Assembly: GCA_016432725.1 (NCBI GenBank)
Contig: JACJDG010000003.1
Span: 3,224,001 to 3,288,000, forward strand
DNA length: 64,000 nucleotides
Source: Streptomyces sp. DHE7-1
GTDB taxonomy: Bacteria > Actinomycetota > Actinomycetes > Streptomycetales > Streptomycetaceae
Reading direction: 5' to 3'
Below are positions 41,138 through 51,247 of this stretch, in pieces; the stretch's first letter is position 1, and the number at the start of each line of letters is the position of its first letter. The position numbers were made by a program, and so were the translations under genes. The notes beneath the pieces were generated by a model. The model was not told the DNA's origin. It was given only the letters and a program-made list of their open reading frames with translations, and searched no databases.

Positions 41138-43310
41138 GCGGACGCTCCTTCGAGTCGCTCAGGAAATCACTGGCATCGTTCCAGCCATCGTTGACGGCCC
41201 GACGGATGGTGTCACTCGTGCCGTCCCTGGGAAGCTCCACGTGATGCCGCTCCAAGGCGTCCATGACCGAGGCCTGCGTCTGCTCGTTGACCGAATCCCT
41301 GCTTGCGTACAGGTCCTTGGCACTCGCGTAGAGGGCTCCGTCGCGGACGCCCTCCGACTCCTGGCTCTCCATCAACCGGTCCACAGCCAATCCGATGACT
41401 CCGCCGGCGAAGCCGCCGACAGCAGCACCAGTCGCCGAACCCACAGGGGTGTCCGGGAAAAGAGAAACTGACCCGTATCCGACGCCGGTCCCGAGCCACG
41501 TCTTGACGAAATCACCCTTCTTCTGCAGGGCGTCGTTGTAATCCTTCTCGCCTTCGACGACAGCTTGCACATTCTCGTCCGCCACCGAATGAGCGACGAT
41601 CCCCTCGATGATCCCCGCGTTCCGGCCGATATCGTCGAGTACCTGCTTACGAGGACCATCGAAGAGCGTCGGATCTGAAAGGTGCGCGTCAAGGAGACCG
41701 CTGGTGTACACACCTTCTCCGACGATGATTCCCGCTCGACCCGCAGGGTCTGCCGACACCGCGGAAAGGAAACGCGCCACGTCAGTGGTCTCCAGCCCTT
41801 CCGGGTCAGCACTGTTGGTGAGGAATACGACGGCGTTTGAGCTTCCTAGTGACCTGCTGATCTCCGGCATGTAGGAGGCTGCCATATTGCCGAGGCTGTC
41901 GCCCAGCCCCTTGCTCACCAGGCCCGCGCCCCCATCGGGGTCTGCAACCGCCGACATGATGTTGGCCATGATCTTCACTTGCCCGGCGCTGTGAGGCGGC
42001 GCTGACGAAGTGAAGTCATTCACGGCGACTCCGGTAACCGCGCTTTGCAGAGCCTGCCCCAAGGACTCACCCCGGTCCGTGTACCTCGTGGTGCCGAGCA
42101 TGTGATCGAGGTCCGATTCGGACTGGAAGGCATGCTCAGCTGCCTCAGGGTTGTGGGAGAGGCCTTCGAAGAGCCCCTCCAGCGGGTCCCTGCCGTTCCC
42201 GTCGCCGAAGACCAGGTCCAGGGCGTCGTAGCCCTTGACCCACCGATCGTCGGTGTTCGAGTCCCCAGCCGCCTTGTCCTCCTTGAACAACTCCTTGCGG
42301 TAGTCGTCGAGGAACTCGGTGTCGAACTGACCCTTGCGCATGAGACTGCTGATGACCTGGGAGCCGAGACCGCCAATGGGACTGAACGAGTTCGCGGCAC
42401 GGAAGTTCGTGTTGCGCTCGTCGATGAGGTCCTTCTTCCAGCCCCGCATGGCGTCCGAGTCCGAGAACGACGCGGTAGCCAGGGTGAGGCCCAGGTTGGA
42501 CTGCAGTTCCTTCATCGTGTTGAGCTCCGAGCCCCTGGCACCGGCATGGGTGAAGCTCATCTCGGTCCAGAACTGCAGAGTTCCCTTGGCGCCCAGGCCT
42601 GTCGCGAACTTCTCCGCGAACAAGGGGTCATCGTGGTACTTCGCCATCGTGCGGTTGAAGGACTCGATGTCATCGAGAGACATGTCGGCCGGCTTCCTGG
42701 CCATCTTCGCCAGCTGCTTGGCGGCTTCGACGGCTTTGGCCGCTTGGTCACGGTCCGCGTAGGAGGCGTCGGTGAAGCCGTACTTGGCCTGGTCGACCAG
42801 AAGCCTCAGCGCCTCCGCGGCACTGGTGTCGCTCTGCGTCGCCTTGGTCAGGATGCCCTCGATCTCCTTGCAGAAGGCGTCCACCACCTTCTGGTCCGTC
42901 ACGCCGGATTTGCCGCTCGGGTCGGACGCCCAGTCGGGCCGGGTGTTTGCCGTTACGGAGAATGTGCCGCCACCCGTATCGACGACCGTCAGGTTCTGCT
43001 CAGCGGCTCGCCTGACGGCGTCGTTCAGCTGAGTGCGGTAACCGATGAGTTCACCGCGTGTATCGCTGAGGATCCTGGTGATGGAATCGGCCTGGGTGTG
43101 CGCGTCGGCGAACTCCGCGGCTGTCCTGGTGATGAACTCGCGGCTGACGGTGGCGTTCATCCCCTGCCAGTTGGCTTTGTCGGCCTTGGCCTTGAGGTTG
43201 TTCTGGGCGTCCTCCCGCAGGCCGGCGAGTTTCCTCGTCATCTGCTCCCAGTCGGTGACCGCCTCACCGAGCTTGGCGAAGTTGCCGTGACGCAGTGTGT
43301 CGAGGTCCAT
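41130..43310 (-). CDS. DUF6571-like large protein of a WXG100-type operon
   Basis: 726 residues from ATG 43310 (upstream in-frame codons run through the preceding gene). The N-terminal ~100 residues are helical and resemble WXG/ESAT-6-type domains (MDLDTLRHGNFAKLGEAVTDW, ANWQGMNATVSREFI). The middle is a long helical domain like actinobacterial DUF6571 proteins. Near residues 615-647 is a glycine-zipper stretch (GSATGAAVGGFAGGVIGLAV) that could insert in membranes. No nuclease or deaminase motif found at the C-terminus. Likely exported or membrane-associated; function unknown. Confidence 0.8.
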   Translation of the reverse strand: MDLDTLRHGNFAKLGEAVTDWEQMTRKLAGLREDAQNNLKAKADKANWQGMNATVSREFITRTAAEFADAHTQADSITRILSDTRGELIGYRTQLNDAVRRAAEQNLTVVDTGGGTFSVTANTRPDWASDPSGKSGVTDQKVVDAFCKEIEGILTKATQSDTSAAEALRLLVDQAKYGFTDASYADRDQAAKAVEAAKQLAKMARKPADMSLDDIESFNRTMAKYHDDPLFAEKFATGLGAKGTLQFWTEMSFTHAGARGSELNTMKELQSNLGLTLATASFSDSDAMRGWKKDLIDERNTNFRAANSFSPIGGLGSQVISSLMRKGQFDTEFLDDYRKELFKEDKAAGDSNTDDRWVKGYDALDLVFGDGNGRDPLEGLFEGLSHNPEAAEHAFQSESDLDHMLGTTRYTDRGESLGQALQSAVTGVAVNDFTSSAPPHSAGQVKIMANIMSAVADPDGGAGLVSKGLGDSLGNMAASYMPEISRSLGSSNAVVFLTNSADPEGLETTDVARFLSAVSADPAGRAGIIVGEGVYTSGLLDAHLSDPTLFDGPRKQVLDDIGRNAGIIEGIVAHSVADENVQAVVEGEKDYNDALQKKGDFVKTWLGTGVGYGSVSLFPDTPVGSATGAAVGGFAGGVIGLAVDRLMESQESEGVRDGALYASAKDLYASRDSVNEQTQASVMDALERHHVELPRDGTSDTIRRAVNDGWNDASDFLSDSKERPRD

Positions 43311-43315
43311 CGACG

Positions 43316-43765
43316 TCAGTGCCCCTTCCTGTCGTCGAAGCCCTCGTCCAGCGTGGCGATGCCACTGACCGCACCGGCGATGTAGGACTCGTCGGCCGCG
43401 TGCTGGTTCCTGGTGTAACGCAGGTGGTTGGAGATGTGAGCGCACGCGTCCAGAAGCGTTCTGGTCTGCTCGCTCCACCGCTGCGTCACATGCTCCAGCG
43501 CGCCACCCAGGGCGAATCCGTCGCCCTTGAGCCCACCCGATGCCGCCTCGGAGGCGGCACGGGCATGCCCGCTGCAGGTGGTGAAGTCGTCGAACAGGTC
43601 ATGCGCCGCCTTGCCGACGGCCTCGAGATCCTGGTGCTTCGCCACCAGGTCTCCCCGGGTGCTGCCGCCGCCTCCCTGGTCAACCGGATACTGATTGAGC
43701 TGCATCGGTGTGGAATGCCGGTCGGCCGCCTGAGCCTTCAGCTGCTCCCACTCCTCCCACGCCAT
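43316..43765 (-). CDS. WXG100/ESAT-6-like helical protein, first gene of the operon
   Basis: 149 residues, starts MAWEEWEQLKAQ with GGGGGAG upstream of ATG 43765. Mostly helical; ends of the two long helices carry RWSEQTRTLLDACAHISNHL and a HAADESYIAG turn region. Ends 5 bases before the DUF6571 gene. Such pairs are typical type VII-secretion-linked substrates in Streptomyces, although no Ecc secretion component is in the window. Confidence 0.72.
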   Translation of the reverse strand: MAWEEWEQLKAQAADRHSTPMQLNQYPVDQGGGGSTRGDLVAKHQDLEAVGKAAHDLFDDFTTCSGHARAASEAASGGLKGDGFALGGALEHVTQRWSEQTRTLLDACAHISNHLRYTRNQHAADESYIAGAVSGIATLDEGFDDRKGH

Positions 43766-43888
43766 GTGTCTCCCCCGTGTTTCCTGTGCACCGCAAGGTG
43801 TCGCGTCGGCCATGCACATTACCGGGCTCCAAATGCGGCACGCGGCTGCGTACTTCAGCGCTGAGCTCCAGTGGCCGAAAGTCAGCCG

Positions 43889-44071
43889 TTACGGGCCTTT
43901 GCGGCGATCCGTGTCCTCGGCGCTGTATCGCAGCAGGCGGGTGGTGTCGATCGTCCAGGCGCTCAGGTCCGCGGAAACGGTGACCTGATGGCCGTAGGAA
44001 GGCGCGGCCGGATTCCTGGCGACTCGAATACGAACGGTGGGTTCCCATCCGGCGGCAGTCGCCGGCGTCAT
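43889..44071 (-). CDS. Small hypothetical protein overlapping the end of cbiZ
   Basis: 60 residues; ATG 44071 overlaps the cbiZ stop (ATGA), supporting translation. Sequence such as PTVRIRVARNPAAPSYGHQV shows no known family. Confidence 0.45.
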   Translation of the reverse strand: MTPATAAGWEPTVRIRVARNPAAPSYGHQVTVSADLSAWTIDTTRLLRYSAEDTDRRKGP

Positions 44072-44746
44072 CCGTTCGTCAGGGCCTCGCCCACCGCCCG
44101 GTGCACCGCTCGGGCCAGGCGGGCGCCCAGAGGGAGCGGGGGCCGGCGAAGGGGTGGAGGGTGTCGCCGGGGGCCGGGGTGCGGGAGGCCAGGCAGATGG
44201 CGTCCGTGGGGGTGCCGGAGCAGTCGTGGCCGGCGTCGAGGAGGGCCTGGGCCTTGGCTTCGGTGGCGGTCGCGACCGCGTTGACCAGGGCGGCGTCGGT
44301 CAGCGCCACGGGGAGGGCGGCGATGATGTTGATGGTGCCCGGCTGCGCGGGCAGGGCGGTGCCCTCGGCGGGGGAGGCGGCCCAGCCGCGCACGCTGATG
44401 CCGGCCGTCACGATCGCCTCCGCCCCGCCGTCCTGCGCACGGCCGGGGCGGGAGACGTCCGCCGCCGTCATCAGCCCGACGCCCGGTCCGGCCGCACCGA
44501 CCCCGGCGGCCAGTTCGGCCAGGTGCCGGTCCGGGTCGGTACGCCGGTAGCCGTGCGCCACCTGGGCGTTGAGGACCCAGTCGCGCTCCCCGATACCGCC
44601 GCCGAGCACGGCGCTGCTGATCATCCGCCACCCCGTGCCCGCCCGCCAGAGCAGGGCGTGCAGCCGCTCACCGTCCTCGAAGCGGGTCAGCAGCCGCGCG
44701 GTGTGCGGTCCGGCGGTCGTGGTGGAAGGGGGAGGACGGCGGTCAC
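44068..44746 (-). CDS. cbiZ: Adenosylcobinamide amidohydrolase CbiZ (two frameshifts)
   Basis: About 226 residues after repair near 44733 (C run) and 44131 (G run). CbiZ opens the salvage route by hydrolysing adenosylcobinamide to adenosylcobyric acid. Conserved phrases: WRMISSAVLGGGIG, GLMTAADV, TAGIS, GTINIIAALP, ALVNAVATATEAKAQAL, and SGTPTDAICLA. GTG 44746 has AAGGAG upstream. No cobalamin riboswitch or transporter is adjacent. Confidence 0.87.
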
Positions 44747-44814
44747 CGGTTCTTCGCTCCTTGGGGTGAGAACCGGCCGATCGTATCCGGGCCGGTCCCC
44801 GCCCCGTCCGGCCG

Positions 44815-45968
<1,154 letters not shown>

Positions 45969-45969
<1 letters not shown>

Positions 45970-46931
45970 TACCGCTCCCTCGAGATGTGCTGTGCGAACT
46001 CCCAGGCGTCCGCGACGATCCCCGCGAGGTCCGCGCGGGACGGGTTCCAGCCCAGCTTCTCGCGGGCCGTGTCCGCCGAGGCCACCAGGACCGCCGGGTC
46101 GCCGCCGCGGCGCGGCGCGACGACCTCGGGGATCGGGTGTCCGGTGACCTTGCGGACGGTCTCGACGACCTCGCGGACGGAGAATCCGCTGCCGTTGCCG
46201 AGGTTGCAGATCAGGTGCTCGCCCGCCCGGGCCGCGTCGAGGGCCAGCAGATGGGCCTCGGCGAGGTCCGCGACGTGGATGTAGTCGCGGACGCAGGTGC
46301 CGTCCGGGGTCGGGTAGTCGTCGCCGTAGACGGAGATCGCCTCGCGGCGGCCCTGGGCGACCTGGAGGACCAGCGGGATCAGGTGCGACTCGGGGTCGTG
46401 GCGTTCGCCCTGGGTGCCGTAGGCGCCGGCCACGTTGAAGTACCGCAGGGACACCGCGGCCAGGCCGTGGGCGTTCGCCTCGCTGGTGATCATGTGGTCG
46501 ACGGCGAGCTTGGTGGCGCCGTAGGGGTTGGTCGGCCGGGTCGGGGCGGTCTCCACGATCGGGACCTGCTCCGGCTCGCCGTAGGTGGCCGCCGTGGAGG
46601 AGAAGACCAGCTTGCCCACGCCCGCGTCGCGCATCGCGCCGAGCAGGGCCAGGCTGCCGGCGACGTTGTTCTCCCAGTACTTCTCCGGCTTCACCACCGA
46701 CTCGCCGACCTGCGAGGAGGCGGCGAAGTGCAGCACGCCGTCGTAGGAGGGGTCGAGCCACTTCGCGGCGTCCCGGATGTCGCCCTCGACGAACGCGGCG
46801 CCGGCGGGCACGCCCGCGCGGAAGCCGGTGGAGAGGTTGTCGAGGACGGTGACCTCGTGGCCGGCCTCCAGCAGGTGCTGGGCCACGACACTGCCGACGT
46901 ACCCCGCCCCACCCGTCACCAGGTACTTCAT
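45969..46931 (-). CDS. galE: UDP-glucose 4-epimerase
   Basis: 320 residues, Rossmann fold with NAD motif TGGAGYVGS, catalytic Tyr-x3-Lys (NPYGATKL) and Ser/Thr in SSTAATYG. Interconverts UDP-galactose and UDP-glucose in the Leloir pathway. Starts in the stop of galT (ATGA) and couples into galK. Confidence 0.97.
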
Positions 46932-47988
46932 GAACTCGCTACCTCTCGCAGTCGCTCGGCCGCGGTTTCCGGCGGCACGTCGTTGATGAACACGTTCATG
47001 CCGGACTCGGAACCCGCGAGGAACTTCAGCTTGCCGGAAGTGCGGCGAATGGTGAAAAGCTCGAGGTGCAGCGCGAAGTCGTCCCGCGTCACGCCGTCGA
47101 ACTCCTCCAGCCCGCCGAACGGGGCCTGGTGCCAGGCCGCGATGTACGGCGTCGGAGGTTCACCCTCGCCGAAGATCCGGTCGAAGCGCTTCAAGAGTTC
47201 CAGATAGACCTGGGGGAACTCTGTGCGGGCCGCCTCGTCGAGGGCGAGCAGGTCGGGCACGCGCCGCTTGGGGTACAGGTGGACCTCGTACGGCCAGTGC
47301 GCCGCGTAGGGGACGAAGGCCGCCCAGTGTTCACCCTCAAGGACGACCCGACCGCCGGCGAGTTCCCGGGCCAGGACGTCGTCGAACAGGTTCTGTCCGC
47401 CGGTGGCCTCCTTGTGGGCGGCGAGCGAGCGGAGCATCAGCGCGGTGCGCGGCGTGGTGAAGGGGTAGGCGTAGATCTGTCCGTGCGGGTGCTGAAGGGT
47501 CACGCCGATCTCGGCACCCCGGTTCTCGAAACAGAACACCTGCTCGACGGAGGGCAGATGCGACAGCTCGGAGGTGCGGTCCGTCCAGGCGTCCAGCACC
47601 AGCCGCGCCTGGTCCTCGGTGAGGCCGGCGAAGGAGGCGTCGTGGTCGGAGGTGAAGCAGACCACCTCGCAGCGGCCGGAGTCCCCGGCGAGCGAGGGGA
47701 AGCGGTTCTCGAAGACGACCACGTCGTACGAGGAGTCGGGGATCTCGCTGAGCCGCTCACCCCGGGTCGGGCACAGGGGCACTGGTCGGCCGGCGGGTGG
47801 TAGGTACGGCCCTGGCGGTGCGAGGCGACGGCGACCGAGTCGCCGAGCAGCGGGTCGCGGCGGATCTCGGAGGTGGTGACCGTGGCGTCCAGCGGGCGGC
47901 GGTCGGCGGCGTCCCGCACGGTGTCGTCCCGGAGGTCGTAGTAGATCAGCTCACGACCGTCGGCCAACCGGGTCGAGGTCTTCTTCAC
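46928..47988 (-). CDS. galT: Galactose-1-phosphate uridylyltransferase (one frameshift)
   Basis: About 353 residues after adding one C near 47783, which restores the zinc ligands CPLCP. Transfers UMP from UDP-glucose to galactose-1-phosphate; the HPH active site is in [13 protein letters not shown] 47988 has AAGGAG six bases before it. First gene of galTEK, divergent from the symporter. Confidence 0.95.
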
Positions 47989-48024
47989 GCCGGACTCCTT
48001 CTCGTCCCGGACCCAATCACTCAA

Positions 48025-48117
48025 CACAATCAAACATAACAGATCACAACCCGACAACAGCCCGCACGATCACAATCAAACAAAGAACACCATCGGAAGT
48101 GTTCAATTGCTGAACAC
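48025..48117. promoter_or_regulatory. gal divergent control region with direct and inverted repeats
   Basis: An exact 12-base direct repeat CACAATCAAACA (48025-48036 and 48071-48082), followed by GAACAC (48085-48090) and the dyad GTGTTCA-ATTGC-TGAACAC (48099-48117). The region is AT-rich for this genome and drives galTEK leftward and the symporter rightward. The direct repeat resembles DeoR-type sites (inference). Confidence 0.6.
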
Positions 48118-48167
48118 AGAGGCGTAGGTTCCGCTCTGGATCAGTTCGCGCGACGAAGCGAGTTCTC

Positions 48168-49858
48168 ATGCAAACCCCCACATACGCCCCCACCTATCTG
48201 GCGGCGGAGCTACGGCTCCCCACCAACTGGCTGGACTACACGATCCTGGCGATCTACTTCATCGTCGTTCTCGGCATCGGCTTCGCGGCCCGCCGGTCCG
48301 TCAAGACCAGCCTCGACTTCTTCCTCTCCGGACGCTCGCTGCCCGCCTGGATCACCGGCCTCGCCTTCATCTCGGCGAACCTGGCGGCCACCGAGATCCT
48401 GGGCATGGCCGCCAACAGCGCCCAGTACGGCGCGTACACCGTGCACTGGTACTGGATCGGCGCCATCCCCGCCATGGTCTTCCTGGGCCTGGTGATGATG
48501 CCCTTCTACTACGGCAGCAAGGTCCGCTCGGTCCCCGAGTTCCTGTTGCTGCGCTTCGACAGGGCCGCCCACCTGCTCAGTTCGATCCTGTTCGCCTTCG
48601 CCGCCATCCTGATCGCGGGCGTCAACCTCTACGCCCTCGCGATCGTGGTGGAGGCGCTGCTCGGCTGGCCGCAGTGGGTCGCCATCGTGGTCGCCGGCGC
48701 CTTCGTGCTCGCGTACATCACGCTCGGCGGTCTGTCCTCGGCGATCTACAACGAGGTGCTCCAGTTCTTCGTGATCCTGGCCGCCCTCATCCCGATCACC
48801 GTCCTCGGCCTGAAGAAGGTCGGCGGCTGGGGCGGGCTGACCGACAAGCTCACCGCCGAGCACGGGCAGAACTTCACCACCGCCTGGGGCGGCACCGGCA
48901 TCGGCAGCGCCAACCCGCTGGGCGCCAACTGGCTGACCATCGTGCTCGGCCTCGGCTTCGTGCTCTCCTTCGGCTACTGGACCACCAACTTCGCCGAGGT
49001 CCAGCGCGCCCTGTCCGCGAAGAACCTCTCGGCGGGACAGCGGACGCCGCTGATCGCCGCCTACCCGAAGATCTTCATCGTCTTCCTGGTGATGATCCCC
49101 GGCCTGGTCGCCGCCGCGATCGTCCCGAACTTCGGCACCTCGGGCTCCGGCTACCAGTACAACGACGCGATCCCCTACCTGATGCAGGAGCTACTGCCCA
49201 ACGGCGTGCTCGGCATCGCGGTCACCGGTCTGCTGGCCGCCTTCATGGCGGGCATGGCGGCGAACGTGTCGTCGTTCAACACGGTGTTCACCACCGACAT
49301 CTGGGAGAAGTACGTGGTGCCGGGCCGCGACGACGCCTACTACGTCCGCTTCGGCCGCCTGATCACCGTCATCGGTGTCTGCGCCTCCGTCGGCACGGCG
49401 TTCCTGGCGTCCTCGTTCTCGAACATCATGTCCTACCTGCAGACGCTGTTCTCCTTCTTCAACGTGCCGATGTTCGTCGTCTTCATCGTCGGCATGTTCT
49501 GGAAGCGCGCGTCCGCCAAGTCCGGCTTCTGGGGGCTGCTCGCCGGCACCGTGACCGCGATGGTCAACTACTTCGTCTTCTACAAGAAGGGCATCATCTC
49601 CCTGCCCACCGACCAGGGCGCGAACTTCGTCTCCGCGATCGCCGGCTTCGTCGCCGGCGCGATCGTCATGTTCGCCGTGTCCCTGTTCACCAAGCCGAAG
49701 CCGACGCAGGAGCTGCAGGGCCTGGTCTACGGCACCCGCTCCCCGGCATGGCCGAGCCGCCCGCCCCGGGTGACGACGCCTGGTACCGCAAGCCGGCCCT
49801 GCTGGGCTGGGGCGCGGTCGTGATCGCCGCAGCCTGCTACATCCCGTTCTCGTTCTGA
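48168..49858 (+). CDS. Sodium:solute symporter, SglT/sugar type (one frameshift near the end)
   Basis: About 563 residues after adding one C in the run at 49743-49746; the restored tail ends CYIPFSF. About 14 TM segments; TNWLDYTILAIYFIVV at the N-terminus and the SSS signature GLAFISANLAATEILGMAA. Position opposite galTEK suggests galactose (or another hexose) uptake. The ATG at 48168 opens with a Thr/Pro-rich segment. Confidence 0.92.
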
Positions 49859-49879
49859 CGCGGGAGGACCGAGGAAATC

Positions 49880-50232
49880 ATGAGCGAACAGCCTGGACAC
49901 CCCGACCACCCCGGCCGGCACCACCACTACACCGAGGACGACCTCTCGCGTGACGTCACCGACCTCGAGAGCAAGTCGGCGACCGCCGCCCGCATCTTCG
50001 ACCTGCGCCGCATCATCGGCGGCCTGTTCGTCGTCTACGGCGTCATCGTCACGATCGTCGGCATCACCGATTCGCAGTCCGCCATCGACAAGGCCCAGGG
50101 CGTCAACATCAACCTCTGGACCGGGATCGGCATGCTGCTGCTGGGCGTCTTCTTCCTGGCCTGGCTGAAGCTGCGGCCCACCCCGCCGCCGCTCCCCCGG
50201 AGGGGCTGCCGGAGGAGAAGGAATCGGCGTAG
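49880..50232 (+). CDS. Small membrane protein downstream of the symporter (one frameshift)
   Basis: About 117 residues after repairing one C near 50186. His-rich N-terminus (HPGRHHHYTEDDL), two TM segments (about 40-60 and 76-95), then a Pro/Glu tail. GAGGACCGAGGAA precedes the ATG; 21 bases after the symporter, so co-transcribed. Family unknown; similar small proteins often follow SSS transporters in Streptomyces. Confidence 0.78.
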
Positions 50233-50336
50233 CCGCCCTACCCGTACGCGGGCGCGTGGGGACTGGTCGCGCAGTCCCCCGCGCCACCGGGCGGTCAACC
50301 CCCGCCCGTCGGCCCACCCGCCCGGCCGCCGGGCGC

Positions 50337-51022
50337 CTAGGCGGGGTCGGCGTCCAGGTACGGACCGGCCCGGTCCAGCAGGCCGGTGCGGGCGGCCAGG
50401 GCCGCCGCCTCAAGGCGGGAGCCCACACCCAGCTTCATCAGTACGCGCTGCACATGCGTGCGCGCGGTGCTCGGTGCGATGCCCATGCCGGCCGCGATCA
50501 CCCGGGTGTCCTCCCCGTCGGCGACCCGGACCAGCACCTCCACCTCGCGGGGCGTCAGCATCTCCAGCAGTCGCTGGCCCTCGTCGTCCGGCTGGGCCGC
50601 CGGGTTCAGCAGCTCGGCGAAGGCCCCTTGCAGGAGCTGCGGCGCCACCGCCGCCTCACCGGCCCGCGCCTTCATGATCGCCCGCTCGACGCCCTCGATG
50701 CGCTCGTCGTGCCGTACGTAGCCGGAGGCTCCCGCCGCGAACGCGGCCGCGATGCCCCGCGGTGACGGCACCGGGCCCAGCACCACGACCGCCACCTGCG
50801 GCCGCTCCCGCTTGATCTTCGCCACCGGGTCGAAGGCCCCGGCTCGGCCGGCGCCGCCGTGCCCAGCAGGCACACCTCGGGCGCCCGTGAGATCACCAGG
50901 TCCGCGGCGCCCGCGGCCGGCGCCGCCGAGGCGAGCACCCGGTGCCCGCGCAGCTTCAGTGCCGACGCCAGCGCCTCCGCGAGCAGGCGATGGTCGTCGA
51001 CGACCATGAGCCGCACTCCCAT
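50337..51022 (-). CDS. NarL/LuxR-type response regulator (one frameshift)
   Basis: About 228 residues after adding one G near 50838. Receiver domain begins VRLMVVDDHRLL, but the usual central phospho-acceptor region is divergent (SRAPEVCLLGTAAP), so it may be an atypical, non-phosphorylated receiver. C-terminal LuxR HTH: LTPREVEVLVRVADGEDTRV and TARTHVQRVLMKLG. No kinase adjacent. Confidence 0.87.
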
Positions 51023-51247
51023 TGAGCAACCCCCAGCCCTCCCATGGATGCCCCACTATGGACGCCCACCGGTCCTCCACGACAGAGGGCCCCCGGCACC
51101 CCGCCCTTCATGCCCCCGGAAGCTACACGCTTGTTCGACGTCGCGCTGCCCCTATGAAGGAGAAGTGCCCGGATAGTGAAATCCGGGGCACTCCCTGGTA
51201 ATCCCTCGCATTCGCCCCGGCGCCCGCGTGCGCGCCGGGGCGGACGG

